From contig JANINS010000002.1 of NCBI GenBank assembly GCA_024508725.1, forward strand, positions 247,481 to 311,480: a stretch of 64,000 bases of DNA, read 5' to 3'. The number at the start of each line of letters is the position of its first letter. Position 1 is the first letter of the stretch. The translations under genes were made by a program, and so were the position numbers. This document shows, piece by piece, positions 18,545-27,053 of this stretch. The notes beneath the pieces were generated by a model. The model searched no databases, was not told the origin of the DNA, and was given only the letters and a program-made list of their open reading frames with translations. The DNA is from Chitinophagaceae bacterium (GTDB lineage Bacteria > Bacteroidota > Bacteroidia > Chitinophagales > Chitinophagaceae).

Positions 18545-18780
18545 ACATAAATGTAAGAAGAGTACGTAAAAACTGCTGATAAAGTGAATTGCATCTCTAT
18601 AAGCCACTCATCCATTTTACTCAAACATTGTTCAGATATTGATTTTAAGACTTGCAGGGCTGATTATAAAGCTTCAATAGAAAATTGCCATGTTTCAGCA
18701 GGTTTTCCCTCATACTCTTTAGCATTTTTCAGCCTCAGCAACCAGATAATTTACCATCACTCTTCATCCAAAATAATGTT

Positions 18781-19602
18781 ATGGTAATCCGGAACCTGAG
18801 TGCCATTAATCTTCATAGCAAAATTTGTTGTTGCTTAATAAGTATCATTTTCTTAAGTTGTTCTGTCAGGCAGGCACAGGATCAGGTCTCTTTAGAAAAT
18901 TCCTTAGTGCATCGGGTTTCGCACAAAAGTTCAGCTGAAAAGAGGGAATCACTTCTTGTAGCTAAAAACCAACATATTTATTTTGGAATATTGAACGGAT
19001 ACGTTTATGAGATCGGCCGACTTGCAAGTGAGCAAACGGGATTATATATGTTGAAGTTTTCTACACTAAAAGATTTGAATGCAGCAGGAAGAAAATTGAA
19101 AGCTTTCCAGGATGACAGTGGATTCAAGAAAGTTATTATCTCAGATGTTTCAGAGCAACGGATGTTGATAGAAACACTTCGATCACTAACAAATTCCGAT
19201 AAAAGAGAACGAGGATGTTTTATAAGGATCACAGAAGAAAAAATGTGTTTTCGCATTTATCTTGAGCAGGTTTTTAATGTTGGAAAAGAACATGAGGTTG
19301 ACTTTCGTTTTCCGCTTAATGCAAGAGGTGCTTTGTGTTCAACAGATAAGAACGGTGATGTGTTAATCGCTACCGTACATTCTCACAATCATGATAAAGG
19401 TTTGTCTGGTTTAAGTAAAGAAGAGATCGCTGATGGAAAAGGTGATATCTCCAATATAAAATTTACCGCTATTCCATGGATCGTGATCGGTTCAACTAAA
19501 ATTGAGGCAGGATATTTAACCGGTCATGATGTTATTCTTACCGAAGAACTTGCAATAGATAATCTTGTGCTCTATGCATTATGGAGAGTTTCAATAAAAT
19601 AA
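18781..19602 (+). CDS. Putative lipoprotein with possible JAMM-like C-terminal region
   Basis: From the ATG at 18781 the 273-residue protein begins with a hydrophobic stretch ending IIFLSC, a lipoprotein signal with lipobox-like LSC. An upstream in-frame TTG (18685) is less likely. The middle is mixed alpha/beta without a known motif. Near residues 190-215 it reads ATVHSHNHDKGLSGLSKEE followed by ADGKGD, then IPWIVIG and a last beta-rich part. An H-x-H followed by S...D, then a strand, resembles JAMM/DUF4329-type metal sites, but spacing is not exact, so this is only a suggestion. The gene converges with the UbiA-like gene (stop codons adjacent). Confidence 0.55.
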   Translation: MVIRNLSAINLHSKICCCLISIIFLSCSVRQAQDQVSLENSLVHRVSHKSSAEKRESLLVAKNQHIYFGILNGYVYEIGRLASEQTGLYMLKFSTLKDLNAAGRKLKAFQDDSGFKKVIISDVSEQRMLIETLRSLTNSDKRERGCFIRITEEKMCFRIYLEQVFNVGKEHEVDFRFPLNARGALCSTDKNGDVLIATVHSHNHDKGLSGLSKEEIADGKGDISNIKFTAIPWIVIGSTKIEAGYLTGHDVILTEELAIDNLVLYALWRVSIK

Positions 19603-20526
19603 TTAAAAGAAAAGCATGGCAATGCTTCCGCAAAGTCCTTTGAGTAACATCAGTCCATCAATCGCAATGAGGTAATAGAAAATGGATTGCCTTCGATGCA
19701 AACCGTAAGCAATGAGCAGCAATGAAACAAAGGGAATAATGTTCATGAAGATTTTCATGCTGCTGAAATCTCTTGCAATGGCATAAGCCAGAAAAGAGGC
19801 GAGTCCTAAAGCGGAAAGTGGTAGGATGATGTAAAAGATGGTTTTTCTTAAGCCAACATTTACAACAAATGTCTTTATCTGTCTGTTACTGTCATCTGCG
19901 TAATCTTTAATATCGAACATGATGCACAGCACCGTAACGAACATGAAGTTCTTGATGAAGAGAAATAAGCCTACAAGATTTAATTGATAATAACCTGTTT
20001 TGTGTTCTGCACCACTAAAAATAATCGGATAAACAGTAGCTACAGCAGCCCAGATCATGCCAATAAGAAATGGTTTTAACCAGCCAATGGTTCTTAAGCT
20101 ATACCTCCCAAAGAACTGGTGATCGATACCATAATAAAGAATTGCAATTAACGGAAAGATGATCAGCAGTAACCAATTTAAAATCGGTATTTGCAGTATT
20201 CCATCAAAATGCAGGTATAGGTAAATGGCCGATAATGCAATAAAGACCGTACTAAGTATCCATTGGCTTTTTACAATGATCTGTTTATTCCTTGCATACC
20301 ACCTTGTTCGTGGATTAGGACTATTCACAGCTTTCGAAGGAATGTAAGCTTTGGTATAATACAAAACTGTAGCAATGAACAACAGCAAGTAAAAAATAGC
20401 ACTGTTTAACGGATGCAGTTGTTGTAATCCTGCTTCAATAGACAAAGCCACTACACACAATCCATAAAAGTAATTGCCAAAGAAAATGGTTCGGATGTAG
20501 TTATTGCTCAGCTTACTGAGGTCCAT
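19603..20526 (-). CDS. UbiA-like prenyltransferase family membrane protein
   Basis: The protein has about 307 residues with eight or nine hydrophobic helices. The segment MFDIKDYADDSNRQIKTF (near residue 205) matches the second aspartate-rich motif of UbiA prenyltransferases (DxxDxxxD, here D-I-K-D-Y-A-D-D). The first Asp-rich motif (NxxxDxxxD) is not evident near the N-terminus, so enzymatic activity is uncertain. In Bacteroidota such proteins are usually annotated only as UbiA family or hypothetical. The ATG at 20526 is preferred over an in-frame TTG at 20547. It lies 23 bp downstream of dnaE on the same strand and may be cotranscribed. Confidence 0.7.
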   Translation of the reverse strand: MDLSKLSNNYIRTIFFGNYFYGLCVVALSIEAGLQQLHPLNSAIFYLLLFIATVLYYTKAYIPSKAVNSPNPRTRWYARNKQIIVKSQWILSTVFIALSAIYLYLHFDGILQIPILNWLLLIIFPLIAILYYGIDHQFFGRYSLRTIGWLKPFLIGMIWAAVATVYPIIFSGAEHKTGYYQLNLVGLFLFIKNFMFVTVLCIMFDIKDYADDSNRQIKTFVVNVGLRKTIFYIILPLSALGLASFLAYAIARDFSSMKIFMNIIPFVSLLLIAYGLHRRQSIFYYLIAIDGLMLLKGLCGSIAMLFF

Positions 20527-20549
20527 CGATGTGCTATTGATTCGCAAAA

Positions 20550-23500
20550 TTAACCAGCTAATCCTACACTCACTTCAACATCCGGATTATCCAGCAGGAA
20601 TTCAGCCATTTCTTCGTTCATCGTAAATCCTTTCTCTAACGTGTACATTTTAATTTCCAGGTTCTCTGTAGGTTCGTACAAATTGAATTTGATAGATGAT
20701 TTACCAGGATTCGCTTTGATGTTCTTTTCAAAGAATTGAACAAACTCTGTGGTCAGCGAAGCAGGTTCAACTTTGATCTCAACATTTTTTGTGAGCATTT
20801 GCTTGGCAGTTTCCAACAGGCAGATGCCCGTTACTTTGAATTCGTATTGATCAGCATTGTAACGCTGTTTGAAATTGCCATGAACAAGAAGGTTCTTTCC
20901 TTTTTCCAGATAGTTCTGGAATTTTACATAGTCATCACTCCACAACATCATCTCCGTTTTGCCAGTGAAATCTTCTATTGTAAGTGAACCAAAATTTCTT
21001 CCTGTTTTTGTAACTCGATGTTGTGCATCGATCACCAAACCTGCGATTCGAAATGTTTTGTTGAGGTTTGCAGAGATGAGTGTGTTGGATTCTTTCACCT
21101 CATTAAAATCAGATAAAGGCATGATGCCGTAATACCTCAACTCAAACTTGAAGTGATCTAACGGGTGACCACTCATGAAGATGCCCGTTACTTCTTTTTC
21201 ATAATCCAGTCTTTCCGTTAAACTCCATTGCTCACACATCGGCAATTTTGGAGTTGGGATCTCAGGTAAAGAATCTGCTCCAAACAAACTCGCAGCACTG
21301 TTTAATTTATTGGCCTGTACCTGGTTTCCAAATTGGATAATTCTTTCCAAACCTGTTTTTGCATCGCCAGTCATGGTAAAGAAATATTGTGCCCTGTGTA
21401 ATTCAGGAAAACAATCAAAAGCTCCGGCGTATGCAAGACTTTCGAGCGACTTTTTATTTACCGTTCTTTGATTCACTCTCTGTATAAAATCAAAGATCGT
21501 TTTATACGGCCCTTTTGCTCTTTCTTCTACAATACTTTCAATAGCAGCCTCGCCAACACCTTTCAAACCGCCTAAGCCAAAACGGATCTCACCTTTTTTA
21601 TTAACAGCAAAACCTTTCTTTGATTCATTGATATCAGGTCCAAGCACTTTCAATCCCATTCGCTTACACTCTTCCATAAAGAAGGTGATCTTCTCAATAC
21701 TTCCAGCATGATTTAGCACTGCAGCCATGTACTCAGAAGGGTAGTGGGCTTTCAGGTATGCAGTTTGGTAGGCAACGAATGCATAACAGGTTGAGTGAGA
21801 TTTATTGAATGCGTATTGAGCAAACGCTTCCCAGTCTGTCCAGATCTTTTCCAGTTTATCAGCAGGATGTCCTTTGGCAGAAGCTCCATCAATGAACTGT
21901 GCTTTCATTTTATCCAGCACCGACTTCTGCTTTTTACCCATCGCTTTACGCAATACGTCAGCATCACCTTTTGAAAAACCGGCAAGACTCTGCGAAAGCA
22001 ACATCACCTGCTCCTGGTAAACTGTGATACCATAAGTTTCTTCGAGATATTCTTTCATATCATCGATATCATACACTACTTCTTCTCTGCCATGCTTTCT
22101 TGCAACATACTGAGGGATGTAAGCCATCGGCCCCGGACGATACAAAGCGTTCATTGCAATAAGATCAGCGAATTTATCCGGCTTTAGCTCTCTTAAATAC
22201 TTCTGCATTCCCGGGCTTTCAAACTGGAAAGTACCGTTGGTTTCACCTTTCTGATAGAGTAAATATGTCTTCTCATCATCCAATGGAATATTATCGATCT
22301 CGATCTCTACTCCATGATTTTGTTTGATGAGTTCTAATGCAGTCTTTAAAATCGAAAGGGTCTTCAAACCCAAAAAGTCCATCTTAATTACACCGGCATC
22401 TTCAATTATGCTTCCTTCGATCTGTGTAACCCAGAGATCAGAATCTTTTGCAGTAGCAACAGGGATCAACTCAGTTAAATCTTTCGGAGCGATGATGATA
22501 CCTGCAGCATGTATTCCGGTGTTTCGAACAGAACCTTCCAGTCGTTCTGCTTCTTTCAGTACTTGTGTTCTGAGATCTTTTGGATCACCATTGTAGATAT
22601 CACGAAGTCGTTTGATGTTCTCAATATCTTCCGGACCGAATCCTTCTTTATCTTCTAAGGATTTCTGTCCTTCTTTCGCTTCTTTCGATGTGATCGGTGC
22701 TGTGAGAACTCTTCCCAAATCTGTTCCCGGTTTATCAGGAACCATTTTCGCTAAAGCATTACTCTCCGGTAATGGAAGATCCAAAGCTCTCGCCACATCT
22801 TTGATACTCATCTTGGCAGCCATCGTACCATAAGTAATGATCTGTGCTACCTGGTTCTTACCATATTTCTGCACCACGTAATCGATCACCTTCTGACGGC
22901 CTTCATCATCAAAATCCGTATCGATATCGGGCATTGACTTACGATCCGGATTCAAAAATCTTTCGAAAAGTAAATTGTATTTTATCGGATCGATATTCGT
23001 AATGCCAATACAATAAGCTACCACACTACCTGCAGCAGAACCACGACCCGGTCCAACGAAAACGCCTAAGTCTCTTCCTGCTTTGATGAAGTCAGATACG
23101 ATGAGAAAGTATCCGGCAAATCCCATCGTTTTAATGGTGAAGAGCTCAAAGTCTAAACGTTCTCTGGTTGTTTCTTCAATCTCACCATAACGGGCTTTTG
23201 CTCCTTCGTAAGTGATGTGTTTTAAATATTCCCACTGGTTCAATGTATCATCTTCATGTACTTTGAATGCAGGAGGAATAGGGAAGTTAGGAAGTAAAAT
23301 ATCTTTCTTCAGGTTCAATACCTGTACTTTATCAACGATGGCATTGGTGTTATCGATCGCTTCGGGAATATCGTTGAACAAAGACTTCATCTCGTCTGAA
23401 GTCTTGAAGTAAAATTGATCGTTAGGGAATTTGAATCGACGATCCTTCAAATGCAGGTCATCATTCACTACATCATCATAACCAGGTGTTGCCTGTTTTT

Positions 23501-24233
23501 CACCGGTGTTGATGCATAACAAAATGTCATGGGCATTGTAATCTTCACGATCAGTATAATGACTATCGTTTGTTGCAATTACAGGAACATTGTACTTCTT
23601 TGCAAACTTCAGGAGAGTTGCATTGATCTGTTCCTGCTCTTTCATATTATGCCGCTGTATCTCGATGTAGTAGTCTTCACCAAAAAGATCCAGCCACCAT
23701 TTGAATTCTTTTTCAGCAGCCTCTTCGTCATCATGCAAGATCGTTTGCGGCACATAAGCACCGATGCAACATGTAGTAGCGATTAGTCCTTCATGATATT
23801 TTTCAATCAGCTCTTTATCAATTCTGGGATACTTCGAATACAAACCTTCGATATATCCCAATGAAGTGAGCTTTACCAGGTTCGCATAACCAACTTTATC
23901 TTTCGCCAGTAAAACCTGGTGATAACGTTCGTCTTTCTGTTCTTTCGAAAACGTTCTCAAATGCCTGTTCTCCACTACGTAAAACTCACAACCAACAATC
24001 GGTTTTACTACAGGTTCGGTAATATCTTTTCCTTTTTCATCTTTACCGATCACACGAGTATTCTTCCAGGCCTGGTTCACAAAATCAAACACACCAAACA
24101 TGTTTCCATGATCGGTTATTGCCAAAGCAGGCATTCCATCTTTCGCTGCTTTTTTATACAAGCTATCGATCGATGCCGCACCATCCAGCAAAGAATATTG
24201 AGTATGAACGTGTAAATGTGAAAATTTGCACAT
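20550..24233 (-). CDS. dnaE: DNA polymerase III alpha subunit
   Basis: The 1227-residue replicative polymerase subunit begins with a PHP domain (SHLHVHTQYSLLDG at about 5-18, ITDHGNMFGVFDF at about 39-51). The catalytic palm follows with GPGRGSAAGSVVAY (about 396-409) and the two catalytic aspartates in PDIDTDF (about 431-437). Next come the fingers and tandem HhH region (GLGGLKGVGEAAI) and a C-terminal OB fold (SLTIEDFTGKTEMMLW). It is a DnaE1-type enzyme with no exonuclease domain; length is normal for Bacteroidota. The start is ATG (MCKFSHLHVHT). Its activity is DNA synthesis at the fork within the Pol III holoenzyme. Confidence 0.97.
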   Translation of the reverse strand: MCKFSHLHVHTQYSLLDGAASIDSLYKKAAKDGMPALAITDHGNMFGVFDFVNQAWKNTRVIGKDEKGKDITEPVVKPIVGCEFYVVENRHLRTFSKEQKDERYHQVLLAKDKVGYANLVKLTSLGYIEGLYSKYPRIDKELIEKYHEGLIATTCCIGAYVPQTILHDDEEAAEKEFKWWLDLFGEDYYIEIQRHNMKEQEQINATLLKFAKKYNVPVIATNDSHYTDREDYNAHDILLCINTGEKQATPGYDDVVNDDLHLKDRRFKFPNDQFYFKTSDEMKSLFNDIPEAIDNTNAIVDKVQVLNLKKDILLPNFPIPPAFKVHEDDTLNQWEYLKHITYEGAKARYGEIEETTRERLDFELFTIKTMGFAGYFLIVSDFIKAGRDLGVFVGPGRGSAAGSVVAYCIGITNIDPIKYNLLFERFLNPDRKSMPDIDTDFDDEGRQKVIDYVVQKYGKNQVAQIITYGTMAAKMSIKDVARALDLPLPESNALAKMVPDKPGTDLGRVLTAPITSKEAKEGQKSLEDKEGFGPEDIENIKRLRDIYNGDPKDLRTQVLKEAERLEGSVRNTGIHAAGIIIAPKDLTELIPVATAKDSDLWVTQIEGSIIEDAGVIKMDFLGLKTLSILKTALELIKQNHGVEIEIDNIPLDDEKTYLLYQKGETNGTFQFESPGMQKYLRELKPDKFADLIAMNALYRPGPMAYIPQYVARKHGREEVVYDIDDMKEYLEETYGITVYQEQVMLLSQSLAGFSKGDADVLRKAMGKKQKSVLDKMKAQFIDGASAKGHPADKLEKIWTDWEAFAQYAFNKSHSTCYAFVAYQTAYLKAHYPSEYMAAVLNHAGSIEKITFFMEECKRMGLKVLGPDINESKKGFAVNKKGEIRFGLGGLKGVGEAAIESIVEERAKGPYKTIFDFIQRVNQRTVNKKSLESLAYAGAFDCFPELHRAQYFFTMTGDAKTGLERIIQFGNQVQANKLNSAASLFGADSLPEIPTPKLPMCEQWSLTERLDYEKEVTGIFMSGHPLDHFKFELRYYGIMPLSDFNEVKESNTLISANLNKTFRIAGLVIDAQHRVTKTGRNFGSLTIEDFTGKTEMMLWSDDYVKFQNYLEKGKNLLVHGNFKQRYNADQYEFKVTGICLLETAKQMLTKNVEIKVEPASLTTEFVQFFEKNIKANPGKSSIKFNLYEPTENLEIKMYTLEKGFTMNEEMAEFLLDNPDVEVSVGLAG

Positions 24234-24606
24234 GAATCAAGTAAAAATTTGAAGTTCGAGATTTGATGTTGGATACCAGCTTCAGTTTTCATGGCATCGT
24301 CTCTTGTTTCCAATTTGCTGCTATCGACACACAAATTGCTCACTTGTACTTTCAGAATTTTTGGAATCATTTCCCCGCCTTTTTGCATTTGTACCAATAG
24401 TACATCAGAGAAAAATCATCATCGATAATCCTAAAAATCCGTGTCATCTGCGTTCCCATCCAACATCAACGCACAAATATCGAAAGTCCGGCTTTTTAGC
24501 CGCAATCGTAGTTATCCACAGCCTTAAATTAGGCTGTAATTTGTTAAAAAGTTTTTAGCACATCTTGCCGCTTCTGCAAAGCAGCACTATATTGCATCTA
24601 TCCGAT
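24234..24606. other. Gene-free gap between dnaE and the NlpC/P60 gene
   Basis: About 370 bp without a supportable gene between divergently transcribed genes. It holds a stretch around 24431-24465 (AAATCCGTGTCATCTGCGTT) of the type found scattered between genes in many Bacteroidota, a short hairpin CGGCTTTTTAGCCG near 24489, and a single perfect DnaA-box-like TTATCCACA (24512-24520). One box alone does not make an origin. Confidence 0.5.
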
Positions 24607-25347
24607 ATGCTGAGAACTGTATTATCAATATTAGTTATAGGTGTGCTTACAAGCTGTAAGACAATTCATAATCTTGCTTCTAAAGATGTTTCCACCCCTA
24701 AAGCACAACCTAAAACGAAGCAAAAAGGCGATGTAAAATTCATCGATGGTATTTCAGTAACCCCTGAAAATACAGCTTCTACAAACGCCTCTACATCCAA
24801 AACACAGAAGGGGAATAACCAAAAAGTTACCGTAACCAATGTGAGTTATGTTGAGCCAACAAAAGGACTTGCGCCTTCCACGATTGAAAATGCCGGCTCT
24901 CTTCAGCTTAAATATGCCATTGTTTTCGATGCTACCGTTGAGAAAATGACGAATTCTACTATGTTGAAATCGATCGATCAATGGTGGGGAATGAAATATT
25001 GCCTTGGTGGAAATGGGGCTGAATGTATCGATTGTTCAGCATTTACCAAGGCCGTTGTTAAAGATGTGTATGGAATTGATCTTCCCAGAACAGCTCACGA
25101 ACAATACGAATTCACCCAAAGAATAGAGCCTGAAGAATTGCAGGAAGGCGATCTAGTTTTCTTTTATACTTCTGGAAGAAGGATCTCTCATTGCGGCATT
25201 TATATCATGAACAATAAATTCGTTCATGCGGCAACCAGCCAGGGTGTTTCGGTAAGTGATCTCAACGATACTTATTGGAAAGATCGTTATCGTGGTGCCG
25301 GAAGGTTGATCAAGAAGGCAGATTCTAATGCAATAGGCGGAAAATAA
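24607..25347 (+). CDS. NlpC/P60 (C40) peptidoglycan endopeptidase lipoprotein
   Basis: The 246-residue protein begins with a lipoprotein signal (MLRTVLSILVIGVLTSC, lipobox LTSC). A low-complexity Thr/Lys/Asn linker spans about 20-90. The NlpC/P60 domain has the catalytic Cys in CIDCSAFTKAVV (about 139-150), RTAHEQY, GDLVFFYT and the catalytic His in RISHCGIYIMNNKFVHAA (about 197-214). It should cleave D-Glu-diaminopimelate type bonds in peptidoglycan stems from the outer membrane or periplasm, like Spr/MepS. The ATG at 24607 is chosen over an in-frame TTG at 24565 because it opens the lipoprotein signal. A terminator follows. Confidence 0.9.
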   Translation: MLRTVLSILVIGVLTSCKTIHNLASKDVSTPKAQPKTKQKGDVKFIDGISVTPENTASTNASTSKTQKGNNQKVTVTNVSYVEPTKGLAPSTIENAGSLQLKYAIVFDATVEKMTNSTMLKSIDQWWGMKYCLGGNGAECIDCSAFTKAVVKDVYGIDLPRTAHEQYEFTQRIEPEELQEGDLVFFYTSGRRISHCGIYIMNNKFVHAATSQGVSVSDLNDTYWKDRYRGAGRLIKKADSNAIGGK

Positions 25348-25356
25348 TTCTCTTTC

Positions 25357-25375
25357 GCCTCTATGAGGCTCTTTT
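25357..25375 (+). terminator. Terminator after the NlpC/P60 gene
   Basis: Stem GCCTC-TAT-GAGGC followed by TCTTTTT, ten bases after the stop codon. Confidence 0.75.
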
Positions 25376-25392
25376 TCGCTCTTGTAATTCCA

Positions 25393-25490
25393 GTCTACTA
25401 ACCTTTACGCTCCTCTGGAGGTAATTGGAACGAATACATAATCAAAAGCACAATCACCTGTAGCAGCATCGCTGCGAAACGTTAGTAGAC
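25393..25490. repeat. Long-range inverted repeat in gene-free gap
   Basis: GTCTACTAAC at 25393-25402 is matched by its perfect complement GTTAGTAGAC at 25481-25490. Between them are two small hairpins (CCTCTGGAGG; GCAGCATCGCTGC). Just outside, CAGCGCAGCGAAACATCAG echoes the inner CGCTGCGAAACGTTAG. The whole could fold into a branched structure of about 100 nt. Its nature is unknown. Confidence 0.5.
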
Positions 25491-25538
25491 AAAATGTAAT
25501 AAAAACGCAAGAGCTGCAGCGCAGCGAAACATCAGAAA

Positions 25539-27032
25539 TCATTCCTTTACACCTTTCACCCAGCGATAATAAAGCTGCATTACATCTGGCGAAAGTTCAA
25601 ATAAGAATGTTCCTGCTGCAATAACACCCGAGAAGATGGCTGTTTGAGTAATGATCCTTAGCCAGGTATTTACGGTAATTAGATCTCCGACAAAATAAGC
25701 TGCTACGAATCCAACTGCAGCGATCAAAATGCAGAACAGCGTTTTTTGATCGAATGGTTGCATATTGAATTTGCGACGCAGAAATTCAAATCGAATGATG
25801 TTATAAACCGTGTAAGCAAATATCTCGGCATAAGCAGAACCAACGATGCCATATTTTACAATAAAGAGATATGTCACCGGAATTCTGATCGCCAACATCA
25901 CAACACCACTCAGAAAATCGAACCGCCAGAAGGTGGAAGTGCCGATGATCACGCCATTGATACCTGTTCCTGCATCAATAATTCTTGCGATACCTAAAAC
26001 GATCATTACGGTAATTCCTGCTTTGAAAGCTGGCTGTATCGGCAACACTTCAAACATATCGTTCACATTCAGCAGAATGTTACCATAGATAAAAACGGCA
26101 ACAAGCAATAAGTTGATCGACGATCGTTTGTAGATACGATTGATCTCGCTGAAGTTCTTATTCTTCCAATGCTCAGAAACAACACCAATCGAAATGGATT
26201 GAATACTTCTTTGCGGTATCTGTATCAGGTTGGCAACATATTGAGCCAGGTTGAAGATACCCGCTGATGCCAGTCCGATCCTGCTGGCAATAATGAGTGT
26301 GTCTATCGTTTGACCGATCACCTGGATGATCACACCACCATACACCAGCGATTGCATGGCAACCATCTTCTTCCAGAACTTCTTCGAAACACGACTTACT
26401 TTTAAAGTGATGTTGAATTGCCCGATCCTGATGAGATAAACCAATAATATCAGAAAGATGAGGAAGTACATCGTAGAGAAAAGCTTGATGAACCCGTCAA
26501 AGCTGATGTACTTAAAATAATATAGGAGGATGAAGACAAGTGTAATGCTCCGAAATGCCGTCTCTTTCAGAAAATTCGATAATACTGTTTGCTTTAAAGC
26601 CCAACTATAGGCTTCCACTATGGAGAAGAACAACAATCCGAAAGCAAATGGGAATACCCAATGATAATATTGAACGAACAACAATGATCTTTCAGAATAC
26701 TTCCTGATGATCACCGGTTCAAAAATAAATCCTGCGATGATCAGCAGCAGAAAGCCGATCAGTGCAGTAACCAATGTCCACGTGAGCAGATCATTTTGTT
26801 TCTTATCAAGATTGTCTTTGTAATAAGGATAGAACTTATACATCACAGGGATCACTCCCAAACAACCAAAAGCATAAAAGTTCTGGGCAAAGTCGAAGAA
26901 TATCCTGGTGAGACCATACTCAGCAGGAGAGAAGGAACCGTTCTTTACAAAGAAATACGTGTTAATGGCTCCGATAAAAAAGCCAATGTACACGAGTATA
27001 CTGGAAAGAATTGCCTGCTTGCGAATTGCCAT
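25539..27032 (-). CDS. Polysaccharide flippase (MOP/Wzx-like, 497 aa)
   Basis: The 497-residue protein has about 12-14 hydrophobic helices throughout. It starts MAIRKQAILSSILVYIGFF with INTYFFVKNGSFSPAEYGLTRI, typical of the oligosaccharide flippase / MATE-like MOP exporters of Bacteroidota. These proteins flip lipid-linked glycans across the inner membrane. No glycosyltransferase cluster lies around it, so the substrate is open. The ATG at 27030-27032 is the natural start. It is 21 bp downstream of the M1 peptidase gene on the same strand, but no functional link is evident. Confidence 0.88.
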   Translation of the reverse strand: MAIRKQAILSSILVYIGFFIGAINTYFFVKNGSFSPAEYGLTRIFFDFAQNFYAFGCLGVIPVMYKFYPYYKDNLDKKQNDLLTWTLVTALIGFLLLIIAGFIFEPVIIRKYSERSLLFVQYYHWVFPFAFGLLFFSIVEAYSWALKQTVLSNFLKETAFRSITLVFILLYYFKYISFDGFIKLFSTMYFLIFLILLVYLIRIGQFNITLKVSRVSKKFWKKMVAMQSLVYGGVIIQVIGQTIDTLIIASRIGLASAGIFNLAQYVANLIQIPQRSIQSISIGVVSEHWKNKNFSEINRIYKRSSINLLLVAVFIYGNILLNVNDMFEVLPIQPAFKAGITVMIVLGIARIIDAGTGINGVIIGTSTFWRFDFLSGVVMLAIRIPVTYLFIVKYGIVGSAYAEIFAYTVYNIIRFEFLRRKFNMQPFDQKTLFCILIAAVGFVAAYFVGDLITVNTWLRIITQTAIFSGVIAAGTFLFELSPDVMQLYYRWVKGVKE

Positions 27033-27053
27033 TGATGCGAATGTGCTGCAATA

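Noticed and set aside
24512-24520. Perfect DnaA box TTATCCACA near dnaE as a sign of oriC
   Set aside because: Only one box is present, with no cluster, no AT-rich unwinding region and no dnaA or dnaN nearby.
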